A stretch of 64,000 nucleotides of DNA, taken from contig CM070561.1 in NCBI GenBank assembly GCA_036346405.1, positions 33,282,838-33,346,837 of the forward strand. Reading direction: 5' to 3'. This stretch comes from Phyllostachys edulis. Lineage: Eukaryota; Streptophyta; Magnoliopsida; Poales; Poaceae. Shown here in pieces: positions 1 to 11,400 of the stretch (within the stretch, counting starts at the first letter, position 1; each line of letters starts with the position of its first letter). A program made the position numbers and the translations under genes. Below the pieces are notes generated by a model. It was not told the DNA's origin, made no database searches, and saw nothing but the letters and a program-made list of their open reading frames with translations.

Positions 1-1350
1 GTTGGTGCATGTCCATGCACGGGCTCAACCCAGGTAGGGTTGTGGCCCAGGGTTCTATGGTAGCCGTCCAAGTCAGTTAAGGACCGGTTTGCGAGCCGCA
101 TCTTGCTAGCCACCATCGTGCAACCACATGCCCTATGTGGGTGGGACCTGGTCGACTAATTTGCAAAGTTCCATCGCGGTTGATCCGTCTGGGGTGTGGC
201 TGGTCTTTTATGGCCTGTCTTTTATGACTATGTAATTCCCACTGGCTCAAGAGGGGGCCCTTGATCTCTACGGGGTTCTATCCGTAGGGTGGGGTGAAAC
301 CTTAGAGTAGGGTGGATTACGGTGTAATGATGCATTGTAAAGGCCTTGTCATGTGCTCTAGACCACTCACCAAAGGAAGTGTGAGGTGGCGTTGACGAAT
401 GCCAAACAAACTAGAGAAAACATGTCATGTGGGTAAAGCTGTACACCTCTGCAGAGCGTAAAGCTATTCAAATAGCCGTGTCCACAGTTATGGACATGCT
501 AGCAAAGCCACTCAAAGTTAGCTCTTGGTTTTGGTTTCCAAAGGACTTATGAAATTGGTTTTGGATTTCTACCCAAATGGTTTATGGGCGGATAGCCTTG
601 TGACAAGAGGGTATCCTTCACACTTTGTTGATGAATGTTATCCAACTGTAAAATTGATCTTTGCAAATGAATTTTAATTATTATTATCTGCCTTGGAACT
701 TACTACTTGTAATTGGAAACAAACTTGGCTTTATGCAAATCAACCATATTATGCCTTCCTTTGAGATATCCATTTATGCATATCATTCTGTTAATTGACG
801 GGTGTAACTTGCGAGCACGGTTGTTGTGCTCATTCTTGCTTGATTGATGATTTGAGCAGGAGAAGACTTATTTGATGATGATGAGGACCAGATCAACTAG
901 GCCACGCCCTCCAACCAATTACCTGTGGTGTATTGGATGGACTTTGTTTTGCTTCCGCTGTATATTTTGCTTTGTTTTCATGGCTTGTAAGCAACTTTGT
1001 AATCAACTCTTTTGCTGTTAATTAAGTTTCTCGTGGATGTATGTTACCACTCGTGTATGCTGTGTGAACCAGCCATTGATCCTTGGGATTGGTTCGGATC
1101 ACAGGAGGGTTAGGACTTCTCCAAGTCCCATGACCTCCTCGAGTTGGTCTCTGGACCTCCCCCAGGTCTGGTCGTGGGTCTTGGGGAGGTCCTGAGTCTC
1201 AAGACCTCCTCAAGTCAGTTCTCTGGACCTCCAGGAGGTCTGGCTGGACCTCCTGGGAGGACTGCCCGAGAGGTCTAGGAGGTCCCAAGGTGGACTCCCA
1301 AGGAGGTCTTGGTGGACCTCTCGGGTGAAGCCCCTGACCGGGTCGCCACA
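1..1350 (+). mobile_element. 3' part of a Tekay-like gypsy LTR (LTR B)
   Basis: This stretch matches, block by block, the second halves of the LTRs at 12861-16117, 30610-33867 and 44517-48631. The shared blocks are the sequence around gtcagttaaggaccgg, the block ending in ctctagaccactcacc, a palindrome-like CTATTCAAATAG at 464-475, and the stem-loop at 813-831. Positions 1110-1345 are packed with GACCTCC and its complement GGAGGTC, as at the 3' end of LTR G. The probable terminus is GGGTCGCCACA at 1350, paralleling GGGTCGTCATA at the end of LTR G. The 5' part lies outside the window, so it cannot be told whether this is a solo LTR or the 3' LTR of an element. No gene is present. Confidence 0.75.
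813..831 (+). other. conserved LTR stem-loop, copy 1 (LTR B)
   Basis: GAGCAC-GGTTGTT-GTGCTC, a perfect 6-bp stem with a 7-base loop. Confidence 0.65.
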
Positions 1351-1967
1351 ATAGTAAACTTGATATTGTTCCTTAACCGAAAACAGTGATGCAATTACTA
1401 TTCATGAGCCCTTTTCCAAGACATGGATAGTAAAATTTGTACTATTCATCGTCCTACACTTTTTCACCCTGAAACCCTAATTTGACACTTTATATCCGTC
1501 TCGACCATTTCGAGCCCGTGAATCCATATCTCAACTCCGCTCAGCCAAATGAAGCTCCAAATAAATACCTACCCTCCACACCACCTTTCTTTATGTTCTT
1601 TCCCAAATTTATTTACTTGCATGTTGTTCCCAGCTCATTCATTGTCGAACCGTATTTTATTTGGATTATTTTATTTTGTTTCACGTTAGGTCACGACTTT
1701 GATGACCAGACTCCAGAAGACATCGGACAAGAATTAATAGAAGATTTTGTGCAAGGAGGCAAGACGCAATCCTTGATCATTTTGAGCCCATTTTCATATA
1801 TTTATAATATTACTTTCATTTACTATATTTATGCCAATTACTTCATTATTGAAATAATACTTTTGAATGCCATGATAATTAGATAAATCCTATTACAAAC
1901 TCACCCAGCTCTTGTAGGCCATATTCACCTTGAGAAGTTCACATAAAATAATGGCTATATAAGTAGC
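1351..1967 (+). mobile_element. left piece of a diverged Tekay-like LTR (LTR A)
   Basis: It resembles the middle of the 12861-16117 LTR, including the stretch around gacgacttygatgacc, the gcaaggaggcaag motif followed by a gatcattttgagccc-like block, and then AT-rich sequence. It is interrupted at 1967 by element 1 and resumes at 17253, where the shared block gggtaaagttg plus a GTATTCGAATAC palindrome confirms the family. The 134-aa open frame at 1482-1886 has no recognisable domain and lies wholly in LTR sequence, so I do not call it a gene. Confidence 0.6.
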
Positions 1968-2613
1968 TGACGAGGATTAAAACCTCTATGTATTATTTTA
2001 ATACATAATAAAAGATCATACGTCTTCATGGTCGTAACCCCTAAGGCTAACGACCTCACTAGTCGTAAGGATTCAGAGGTTACATAATGCATGGGTACCC
2101 TAGTCGAACAAGGTCCTGTGCCTTGTCTCCGACCAGGTAACTGCTCGGAAGAGCTACGAACTGGTATCTTAACCGTGTGATGAATGGAACACGTGCTGTA
2201 TATTCCAAACCATGCAATGTTACATAGTCCTAAGACACTGACAACAACCACCATACGGTTGAGTGTCTCATAGACACTTAACCGCAAAACAGTTGACACA
2301 TTATCAACTGACACGACGCTTCACCAAGGACGCCTTCTCCCGGAGTAACTACCACCTCATCAGATGTTATTTAAAGCTGGAGCACAGAAGCAAGACAACA
2401 ACATTAGATTAGAGCAACGCAATCAGCCTTAGATTCGTTCTTTAAGTCTAATTGATTAGCATAGCAAGTGTGAGATTAAGTGTAATTAGGATTACTCCCC
2501 ATCCGGGTTGTAAAGCCAATTCATATCAATAAAGAGCAGTCCCATTATCTCTCAGGATATATCGCGTCATTTTCTTCTTTTATTTTGTAAGATCGGCGAC
2601 TTGATCATCGACA
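1968..2613 (+). repeat. 5' LTR of element 1
   Basis: It is a direct repeat of 16607-17252: both copies share TGACGAGGATTAAAACC at the start and the gatcggcgacttgatcrtcracA-type end. The two copies differ by scattered substitutions and small indels. For example, a taatacataataaa stretch is present only here, and an extra cccccttgtaaattag only in the 3' copy. This points to an old insertion. A TATA-like tatttaaagc is seen near 2370. Confidence 0.92.
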
Positions 2614-2636
2614 GCTAGCACCGTCCGTGGGGAAGA
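2614..2636 (+). other. primer-binding site region of element 1
   Basis: Immediately after the LTR terminal CA comes gctagcaccgtccgtgggga. It resembles the TGGCGCCGT... site typical of Tat elements (tRNA-Asp complement), with several mismatches. The position is certain; the tRNA identity is inferred. Confidence 0.55.
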
Positions 2637-2708
2637 AGACACAAGTCTCCTGAAGAAACTTTTCGCTCGTTAAATCCTCGCTCATTCCTCATAATCGCTC
2701 ATGCGACT

Positions 2709-4880
2709 ATGGCAGGAGTTTGGGACGAGGAGAATTGGTTCGACCCGGCGGACTACTCCAACCTCAACATGGAGGGATGCATCTAGGCCATGCAAGAAAA
2801 CGGCATGTCATTGTCCTCCTCCTCCGTCGGATCGCACGTCGCCGACGTTAGCGAAATCGACCAGATGGATGAGGATCCACCACTACGACAACTGGCGCTT
2901 TCAGCCATTCTGACCAGCTCGGAATGTCTTGAGACCACTCCAAGCCCGGTCCTCCCGACCGGTGAAAAAGGTGACGAAAATTCAGCATCGCAACCCAAGA
3001 ATCTCTATACTCTCGATGAAATCATGACTGAAAGGTACTCACCTACGGCTTCTGGTGATTCCAGGAGCCAAATGACACCTGGTAACGGTGTCAATGAAAC
3101 CTCCACTGGTTATAGGCCACGTGGGGATGATAAGACTCAGCATACGATCGGCAGTCCACTGGATCAGGCTGAGTCCACCGAGAAGGCCTCAGGAGGTGCT
3201 CATCTCCGACCGCTCTCTATCGTGGAAACTCCTAGTAGAAGCATTGGAAGGCTCTCCATTAGTTACGATGGAAGCTCGTCGAAAGATCGCTGCTGGAGGC
3301 ACGAGGTCAATGCGATCGGAGATGCAAATCAAGATGCCTTGTACGATCCTACACACTCTGCCACGCCACCACGTGCTGGTAGAGATGGTACGGGCCATCA
3401 AGCACCAACTTCCGGAGGCAACATAACTAATCGACGTCCATTAGTTAACTCGCCTGGCTCTGCCCCACCAAGAGTAGCTGATCGGACGGAACAAACCAGG
3501 AGGTCGGGGGAAGGTTCGGATCTTCGAACACCTACTACCAGTATGAATCTTCCGAGACCTTCAGTAATGGTATGAAATATGCAATGTGTTCAAGATATGT
3601 TGAATAATTATAACCCTGCTCTAGCAGAGACCCCAGGTTTTGTATAACTCGTAGGCCAAGTATCAGAGATTCTTCAGCAGACCGTGCAACAAGCGGAAGC
3701 ATACCGGGAACAGAGGAATTCAGGAAGTCAAACCACGACTTCATGCCAACGTTCCTCCCTTAGTAGAGGGCAGCATGGTCGTGTTGGGGAACAATCGATA
3801 CCAAGGCCCCATCGATGATTCCGACCAAGGAGTCATGAGGGGAGAAGGTTGTTTCAGGCAGCCACACCCTCACCTCGTCGAGAGGAACAATTGCTTGGGC
3901 CAGACGATCTCCGACATCGTCTAAATCAAGCAGGCAGTCGAAAATGTCACAATAGCGTCTACGACCGGATCAGGACACCGGAGATCCGACAATCTAACCT
4001 CAGAAACTGGTCTTCGACTGATTACAATCCGGCACCTCTTCAAAGAAGGTGCCATGAATCGATTATAGGTTATCGAGCCTTCTCTGCAGGGCTCCAAGCT
4101 GTACGTTGGCCAAACAGGTTTCGACTGGCCAACCTGGACAAGTTCAATGGGATCCAAAATCCATTGGAGTTACTCCAAATATATACCACTGCCATCAGAG
4201 CTGCTGATGGTGATGAAAATGTAATGGCTAACTATCTACCCACAGTACTCGAAGGGTCTGCCCGGTCGTGGTTGCTTAACCTACCGGTCGGATCAATCTA
4301 CACTTGGGAGCAACTTTGCGACCTTCTGATTACAAACTTCCAAGGCACGTATGACCGCCCTGGAAAGGAGGATGACCTCCACCGAATTCGGTAAGGCTCT
4401 GATGAGACTCTCCGTCAATACATCAAGAGATTCAGCCAGGTTCGTAATTCCATACAAGAGGTTGCAGAATCATCTGTCATCCAAGCCTTCAAAACAGGTC
4501 TAAGGAATCGATAGTTTATGGAGGATATAGCAATGAACCCTCCACAAATGACCGTCGAACTTTTTGACATGTCTGACAAATACGCTACTGCTAGCGAAGC
4601 AATCGAGTGGTGTGAGGCCATTGATCGGAAGGATAAAATCCCCCAACCTGGCTTGGATAAACCGGAGAAGAAGTATAAGAAAGCTCTCAAGAAGAAGAAA
4701 AACCACAGACCCGATGATAAGGAAGTCCTGGCTATTCCCGAAAAGTTTACGAAGGATAAGAAGGACTATACCAGTCGAGGCAAAGCAAAAGCTCCGACCG
4801 AAGGATATCAGAAAAACAAGAAGTGGTGTCCACTTCACCAGCAGGCAGGGCATGACTTGCGCACCTGTCTAGTATGGTAG
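2709..4880 (+). pseudogene. gag: gag of Tat element 1, interrupted by stops
   Basis: The first ATG of the reading frame is at 2709 (MAGVWDEENWF...), chosen because it is in frame with all later gag segments (2790-3575, 3849-4394, 4518-4880). The N-terminal 350 residues are low-complexity and hydrophilic. A Retrotrans_gag-type domain lies around 4110-4520 and contains the motif LDKFNGIQNPLELLQIY and a WLLNLP...TWEQL core. A lysine-rich linker and an atypical CCHC-like knuckle, CPLHQQAGHDLRTC, follow near 4830-4870. In-frame stops occur at 2784, 3573, about 3646, about 3817, 4392, 4512 and 4878; most look like one-base transitions. Gag would form the virus-like particle and bind RNA. As it stands no full protein can be made. 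Confidence 0.85.
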
Positions 4881-4979
4881 AAAAAGCTGGAGGATTACTA
4901 TGCAGGTAAAGGACCACTCCCCGCAATACAGGAACTTGGTGAAACGAGTCCCAAAAAGGACAAAGATGGCGACGAAGAA

Positions 4980-5828
4980 ATGGAGTACCAGGAGCCTCAA
5001 CATACGGTCAACATGATCTTTGGTGGGTCTTCTTCGTACAAGTCAAGGCGTCATCTGAAGGCCGTGGAGCGGGAGGTCAACCTTGTCGAGCCTCCAACCA
5101 TCATCAAGCCATCAAGGTGGTCAGACATTGTAATCTCCTTCAGCAAAGAAGACTGCCCCATTCATTCAACTCGACTAGGTAGGTTCCCTATTGTTGTTGA
5201 ACCTACTATTAATAAATGTAGGGTTAATCGAGTTTTAATAGATGGGGGTAGTTCTTTAAATATTTTATTTTCGGGAGCTTTAGAAGAGATGCAGGTTCCC
5301 AAATCAAAGGTGAAACCAGTAAAATATGCCTTCTATGGTATAGTTCCTGGCTCCACCGCTAAACCGATAGGACAAATTTCCTTACCGGTCATGTTCGGAA
5401 GACCTGATAACTTCCGAACAGAAAAGATTTCGTTTGATGTAGTGGATTTTGAGTTCGCATACAACGGAATCCTATGTCGTCCGACTTTAGCAAAATTCTT
5501 GATAGCCACGCACTACGGTTATCAAAATTTGAAAATGCCAGGACCTAAGGGAGTCATCACGGTTCAAGGAGATCAGAAAATGGCTTACGCATGTGATCGG
5601 AAATCCTTTGAACTGGTTGATGAATTTCTGACCAGAGAGGTTAATCCATCTACCGTGCAGGCTAAGCACTCGAAGCCAAAGATGACGCCAAAGCCTTCCG
5701 ACCAGACAAAGGATGTACCACTCGACAAAGACGCTTCCCCGGACAGCACCAAGTCGCCACCTGGGTCAGGAAACATTGACTCATCTACCCGAAAGATACT
5801 GGTCGGGGCAAGACTCAACCCCAAATAG
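4980..5828 (+). pseudogene. aspartic protease region of element 1
   Basis: This 282-residue open segment continues the gag frame without a shift. The N-terminal part contains HTVNMIFGG, a motif conserved at the gag-protease junction of Tat elements. The protease active site is LIDGGSSLNILF near 5235-5270 (D-G-G instead of the retroviral D-S/T-G, usual in this lineage). A C-terminal Pro/Lys/Asp-rich linker leads into RT. A TAG at 5826 separates it from the reverse transcriptase. The enzyme would cleave the Gag-Pol polyprotein. The segment itself is uninterrupted, but it depends on a broken frame on both sides. Confidence 0.85.
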
Positions 5829-7102
5829 GAAGAGTCACTCGTCTCCTTCCTCCGAGCAAATCAGGACGTATTCGCCTGGCAGGCGTCTGACATGCCTGGA
5901 GTCCCCCGGGAGGTGATCGAGGACAGGCTAGCTCTCTAGCCTGACAAGAAACCGATCAAGCAGAAGCTCAGGCGTTTTGCATCTGAATGGAAGGAGGCAA
6001 TCCAGCCCGAGATTGACAAGCTCCTCAAGGCTGGATTCATTCATGAAGTCGACCACCCTCAGTGGCTCGCTAATCCTGTAATGGTTAGGAAAAATAATGG
6101 AAAGTGACGAATGTGTATTGACTTTACAGATCTTAATAAAGCTTGTCCAAAGGATAATTTTCCCCTTCCACGCATTGACCAACTTGTAGACTCTACTTTC
6201 GGGTGTGAATTACTAAGTTTTTTAGATACGTATTCAAGGTACCACAGATTAATATGTGTAAAGAAGATGAAGAGAAAACTTCCTTCATCACCCCATATGG
6301 CACTTACTGCTATGTTAATATGTCGTTTGGTCTCAAAAGTGCTGGTAAAACTTTTCTAAGGTTGATGCAGAAAACCTTTAATTCACAGATAGGTCGGAAT
6401 CTAAAAGCTTACGTTGATGATCTGGTCGTAAAGAGCATCAACACTGGTGATCACATTCCAGACCTACAAGAGACTTTCAATAACTTGAGGAGGTATAACC
6501 TCAAGTTGAATCCAGAAAAGTGTGTGTTCGGAGTTTCTACTGGAAAACTGCTCGGTTTCCTAGTCTCGGCTAGAGGTATTGAAGCAAATCCAGTAAAAAT
6601 ATCGGCCATCGACCGGATACACCCTCCGACCACGAAGAAGGAGTTCCAAAAACTAACCGGCTGTATGACAGCGCTCAGTCATTTCATTGCAAGGTTAGGG
6701 GAAAAAGGATTACCTTTATTTAAGCTTCTTCGAAAACATGAAAGTTTTGAGTGGACTAAAGAGGCAAACGATGCCTTTGAAGATCTTAAAAAGTACCTTA
6801 CAAGTTCCCCGGTCATAGTTTCTCCAAGACCGGGAGAAACATTGTTAATTTACGTGGCTGCAACGCCACAGTCAGTTAGAAGTGTACTAGTCGTAGAGTG
6901 TGACAACATCCAACGACTAGTGTATTACGTAAGCGAAGTCTTACATGGACCAAAGGAAAGGTACCCACAGGTACAAAAGTTGCTCTATGGTCTCCTTATG
7001 GCTTCAAGGAAACTAAGACATTACTTTCAGGCCCACAAGGTGGTCGTACCAACCGGGTATCCCCTTGGTCAAGTCCTTGGTAATAGGGAATCATCAGGAT
7101 GA
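5829..7102 (+). pseudogene. pol: reverse transcriptase and RNase H of element 1, one frameshift
   Basis: The first RT motifs run in the gag frame to about 6240: FLRANQDVFAW, GFIHEVDHPQWLANPVMV, and MCIDFTDLNKACPKDNFPLP. A frameshift near 6245-6260, just after FLDTYSRYH, moves the rest to another frame. The continuation EDEEKTSFITPYGTYCY, the catalytic YVDDLVVKS at about 6410-6436 and the KLNPEKCVFGV block are clear. The gypsy RNase H follows (LLIYVAATPQSVRSVLV, then SEVLHGPKERYPQVQKL). Stops at about 5937 and 6105 (likely TGG to TGA in the motif preceding RMCIDF) interrupt it. The protein would copy the element RNA into DNA in the particle. Confidence 0.87.
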
Positions 7103-7129
7103 ATAGAAAAATGCGCGGTTAAGTTAGGG

Positions 7130-7640
7130 GTGTTCGACCTTCATTTCATCTCACGAACAACAATCAAGTCCCAAGCAATAGCAGAATTCATTGCTGAATG
7201 GACAAACACTGAACCCACCCAAGGGCCCGAGTACAAACACCATTTCGAGTGGATAATGTACTTTGATGGCCCCTTGATGCTAAAAGGCTCGAGGGCTGGA
7301 GTTGTCTTGATATCCCCTACTGGCGAACACATCAAGTATGCCATCTAGTCAAATTTTCCTACTACAAATAATGTGGCAGAATATGAAGGTTTACTGGCAG
7401 GACTCCGAGCAGCTCGTTCACTCGGGATTCATAGATTACTAGTGAAAGGCGATTCTCAACTAGTAGCGAATTAAGTAGGGAAAGAGTATCAATGCTCAAG
7501 TACCAATATGTCATGTTATTTGGTAGAAGTACAGAAACTCGAAAAACACTTCTTCGGTTTTCAGATCCAACATATTCCTAGAAAAGAAAATTTTTTGGCA
7601 GACCAGTTGGCACGGATGGCCTCCACGAGGTCGACCATCC
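7130..7640 (+). pseudogene. second (archaeal-type) RNase H of element 1
   Basis: The stretch contains WIMYFDGPL, GAGVV-like AGVVLISPTGEH, NNVAEYEGLLAGLRAARSLG and VKGDSQLV. These are the ordered acidic-site motifs of the additional RNase H found in Tat elements, with D in YFDG, E in AEYEGL and D in GDSQL. It is in the same frame as the downstream integrase. Stops at about 7346 and 7472 break it. It ends in the motif HIPRKENFLADQLARMAS. In the family this domain is thought to process the RNA primer. The match rests on motif order, which I regard as strong. Confidence 0.82.
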
Positions 7641-8125
7641 CGCCCGGAGTTTTTCTCGAGCAACTCGATTCACCCTCGGTGGTCGAGCCTTCCGAGAACA
7701 TACATGATTCTTTACAGGTTGTACAAACTAATCGTGAGAATATGGATGCTCCACAGGTCGTTAACGGTTGGCACTGTCACGATCAGGGTAGAGATTGGAT
7801 GGCATCGATCTACAATTATCTTCAGCATGACATAATTCCAGAAGATGATGTAGAGGCTGATCGTCTAGCATGAAAAGCCAAATCATACACTTTGATCGAA
7901 AGTACCTTGTATAAGCGAGGATCTCACGGAGTGTTGATGAGATGCATATCTCAAACAGATGGTATTAAATTGCTAACCGAAATACATGAAGGAGTCTGTG
8001 AAGCACATCATTCCTACAGAACACTGGTCGATAAAGCCTTCAGGCAAGGATACTATTGGCCAACTGCCCTTCAAGATGCAAAAGAGCTCATGACGAAGTG
8101 CGTACAATGTCAATTTCATAATTGA
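7641..8125 (+). pseudogene. integrase zinc-binding (HHCC) part of element 1
   Basis: A linker is followed by an HHCC module. Histidines lie in EIHEGVCEAHHSYRTL and cysteines in KCVQCQFHN, with GYYWPTALQDAKEL between them, as in gypsy integrases. Stops at about 7871 and 8123 interrupt the frame. The second lies only about ten codons before the open integrase core. It binds zinc and helps multimerise integrase in the family. Confidence 0.82.
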
Positions 8126-8149
8126 CAAGTACATCAGCTGGCACAAGCT

Positions 8150-9034
8150 TTGCAAACTATTCCTTTTTCTTGGCCTTTCGCAACCTGGGGACTAGACATT
8201 CTGGGACCTTTCCCAAGAGCACCCAGGGGCTTCGAATTCCTTTTCATCATGATTGACATGTTTACAAAATGGATCAAAGTCGAGCCTGTTGTTAAAACAA
8301 CAACAGCGACTGCTACGAGGTTTCTCACTAAAAATGTGATTACACGATTTGGTATACCCAGTCGTATAATCATAGACAACGGTGCCCAGTTCTCAAGCGG
8401 TCAATTCCAAGAATTCTGCGACGAACTTGGTATAAAGGTTCATTTTGCTTCGATTGCTCATCTACAGAGCAACGGAGCAGTTGAGCGAGCCAATGGTATC
8501 ATTATACAGGGGATCAAACACCGAGTGTTCGACGAGTTAATCAAACGGTCAGGAGCTTGGGTTCAAGAACTCCCTTCTGTATTATGGGCTGTTCGAACCA
8601 CGACCAGTCGTGCGACCGGTGAAACACCATTCTTCTTAGTTTATGGTGCTGAAGCCATACTTCCTCTAGAACTAAAACTTGGCTCTGCTCGAACTGATTG
8701 TTTCAACGAAAATGATCAGAATGAACGACGACTCGATGACATCAATTTCCTTGAGGAACGACGAAACCAAGCCCTAGTACGATCAGCGGTCTATCAACAA
8801 GCCATGCGAAGCTACCATAGTCATAAGGTGCAACCTCGTAGCCTCGCTGTAGGTGATCTGGTTCTTAGAAAAATTCAGAACCAAGCAAATCGCAACAAAC
8901 TTTCTCCCAAGTGGGAAGGTCCTTACACTATGGTCGAAGTCACCCGACTAGGTTCTGTACGACTAGCCATGTCTGATGGGCAAGTTTTGTCTAATTCTTG
9001 GAACATTGATCAATTGCGTAAGTTCTATGTTTAA
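8150..9034 (+). CDS. int: integrase core of element 1, uninterrupted, catalytic triad intact
   Basis: This 294-codon open segment holds the whole rve core and C-terminal domain. The catalytic residues are D16 (GLDILG), D76 (IIDNGAQF) and E112 (GAVERANG). The D76-E112 gap is 35 residues, the canonical D,D-35-E spacing. The C-terminal part ends LSPKWEGPYTMVEV... and closes with LRKFYV before a natural TAA. The listed ATG is only the first Met after an upstream stop; the real protein would be cut from a polyprotein. The core would insert element cDNA into chromosomes. It is the best preserved coding part of this copy, though unlikely to be translated because of the upstream stops. Confidence 0.85.
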   Translation: MQTIPFSWPFATWGLDILGPFPRAPRGFEFLFIMIDMFTKWIKVEPVVKTTTATATRFLTKNVITRFGIPSRIIIDNGAQFSSGQFQEFCDELGIKVHFASIAHLQSNGAVERANGIIIQGIKHRVFDELIKRSGAWVQELPSVLWAVRTTTSRATGETPFFLVYGAEAILPLELKLGSARTDCFNENDQNERRLDDINFLEERRNQALVRSAVYQQAMRSYHSHKVQPRSLAVGDLVLRKIQNQANRNKLSPKWEGPYTMVEVTRLGSVRLAMSDGQVLSNSWNIDQLRKFYV

Positions 9035-10059
9035 TTATTTTTTACATTCTGTCAATTCTTTTCATTTAAATAAAGATTAGTCATAACTTTATTCATTTTG
9101 ATGAGCAATATTATTTATATGTCTGTACCTATACTCTAGTCATTTACAGTTGTTATTTATACTGGTCGGAGAAGACAACCTTCTCTCCGACATCCTTTAC
9201 AAGGATCTCTGTTACTCTTTGGCAACGACTTCTAAGTCATACACTGTATGGGTCCTAGTCGTGATCATTCCCTGAATGATTCCCACGCGCGACCACACTC
9301 TTTTCTCAAAGAAACATACGAGTAACAAGAGCATAATAAACAATAACTTCATGTAATAATTCCTATGCTTAAGACTATGAAGACTATATTTTCATTTAAA
9401 AATTATGTTCTACTCTTGTTTGGCTACTGGTCGGGACACGGAAAGCCTCCTAGTCGAAGTCTCTCCCTTTTCGCACGTGGTCCTGCCCACTGGAAGGAGC
9501 TTCCTAGCGTCGATTCTTTTCCTACGATCCTCGCTGCCAGTTGGACTTGAGTCTGAACATGTTTCGTGAAGTGTCTTTCATGTCTTCAGTTCTTAGCAGT
9601 TCTTCTGACCAGTTTTGGATACTATATATAAATAAGCTTGCTTATCATTCATTGCATACATATTTGTATATTTTCTGTTTTCATTAACACAAGTCTTTTT
9701 CCGACCATATACTACTTTGTTTGCTGTTTCGATTATTACAAAACAAATCTACAACTAGTCGAAGTCATATACTTGTTCCGACCAAATTGATTTCCTAGTA
9801 TTACTACGATTGGTTTTATCATATAATCAGCATATGCTTTCAAAACAAACAAAATGGGTAAGACTTCAAGATCTTGTTTCCTTAGCTTACTGATTATATA
9901 GTAAAGTTCTTCTACTATAAATCAGTTGGGGGCTAGGGAATATCTGAGTATTTTAAAAGTTAAAAGGATAAACAAAAGGCTTGTTGATGGCAAAAAAGGT
10001 AAGTTTTATACATTTCATAATTCTTATATTACAGTGTCCCACTGTTGAATATCTCCAGA
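9035..10059 (+). other. non-coding spacer of element 1 between integrase and antisense gene
   Basis: AT-rich sequence with no credible coding frame; the 61-aa frame at 9365-9550 has no family features. It includes the phrase ttgggggctaggg at about 9925, similar to the polypurine-type signals of Tat elements, but no LTR follows it. Otherwise nothing is recognised. Confidence 0.6.
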
Positions 10060-10395
10060 CTAATTGCTGCTTGATAGAGATCCGATTTCCATATCCTCTG
10101 CAACCTTATTTCCAAGAGGTTTCATTTCCTTGAGAAACTTATTTGCATCTTCAGGCAAGCAGTTGAAGTCTTCTTCAATAGCTTGAAGATTGATGGAAGG
10201 GTCGGAAGCTTTCAGTTTTGCCAACGCAAAACCAACTCCATTGGCTACACCTTCTTTCATAGTCTGGGCATAGTTCTCTCGAGTAGTTTTGAGCAGACCC
10301 TTGAGATCTTCTAGAAGTTGGCCCAAGTAGGTCATTTTCTCTGTTGGATCTCTTAAGGGGGGAGGATTTGATCCTGATCCCATATCAAAGATCAT
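10060..10395 (-). pseudogene. antisense ORF of element 1, C-terminal coiled-coil segment
   Basis: This 111-codon minus-strand open segment has the residues GQLLEDLKGLLKTTRENYAQ and FALAKLKASDPSINLQAIEEDF. It looks helical and coiled-coil-like, as is usual at the C terminus of the antisense proteins of Tat elements. It is transcriptionally opposite to gag-pol and lies 1 kb downstream of the integrase. It is probably an exon or the frame-shifted remainder of the same gene whose N-terminal parts lie at 12285-12860 and 16118-16225. The function of this protein is unknown. Confidence 0.6.
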
Positions 10396-11400
10396 GTTGT
10401 TCAGTACTTGGATCTTTTCATCATGACTTTACACAAGAGTTGCCTTCTTATCATGCTCAAAGTCCAAAGACTTATTTGCTCTATTCAACGCTTGAGTTTG
10501 CTCTATACGAGTAAAACAACTAGTAAGTCAAAATGATTAGGGGAGGTTAATAAGTCAAGTCTACGACCAAATTACCTTTAATCCTCTTTTCATAAATTTC
10601 ATGTCTGGTCGTCGCCTCTGCGATCGATTGGTCCTTAGCCTGATTTTTTTCCTTTAAGTTTGGTTATTCTGGCTTTATCAGCCATGACCTCTTCTTTTAT
10701 TGTCTCCAAATCTATCGAATATAATAAGGGAGAATAATTAAACAAAAGAAGAACAAAGCATTGAAGAAAAAGAAAGGTTAAGGAGAAAGTTTTTTACTTT
10801 CCAATTCAGAGTGTTTTTTCTCCAGGTCCTTTATTCGATGGGTCAGTCCTTCGACCACAGCAAAATTCTCGACCATGTGCTACATAAATAGCATTTTTCT
10901 TTAAGTTTCCTATAAACTTTTGAAGAGATGCTATGGAACTGGTCGTAGATACTTACCCAAATTGCCATGTCATTATAATCATCAAAAATGATATCAGTAC
11001 ATATCTTGATTTAATGGTCCGATATTCTTCCCCATGCCTCGTCAAGCTCCTTATCCTCGATAAATCGGGGGCGAAAAGGGAGCTTGTTAGGTTGAGAGGG
11101 ATTACCAACAGTTGTCGGGACCTGTTGAGGGCCTTTCCGGGGATCTACCTCCGCAGAAGGAGTTAGGATCACCAATGGATCCTAAACAACTTCTGGCACT
11201 GACACTTACTTGGGGGCTTTCTCGACCACGTTATCCTTAGGAACTTTGTCCTGAGAAGTTTTTTGGACGAGGACTTCCACAGGTGCTTGGTCCTCAGGAA
11301 CCTTCTGGTCAGAAACGACCGGAACGCTAGAAGACCTATACAAAAACGAAGAAAGGAAGCTCAAAACTCCAAATCATCAAAAACTATTATAGGTATGCAC
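10396..11400 (-). other. antisense-gene middle region of element 1, decayed
   Basis: No long open frame is seen. Short Glu/Lys-rich reading fragments on the minus strand and AT-rich stretches suggest the eroded coiled-coil middle and introns of the antisense gene. No other feature is recognised. Confidence 0.4.

Noticed and set aside
1482..1886. 134-aa frame as a small host gene
   Set aside because: It is in LTR A, has no domain, and the corresponding segments of the related LTRs are not open.
9365..9550. 61-aa frame after the integrase
   Set aside because: Short, no family motif, and located in the AT-rich untranslated spacer of element 1.
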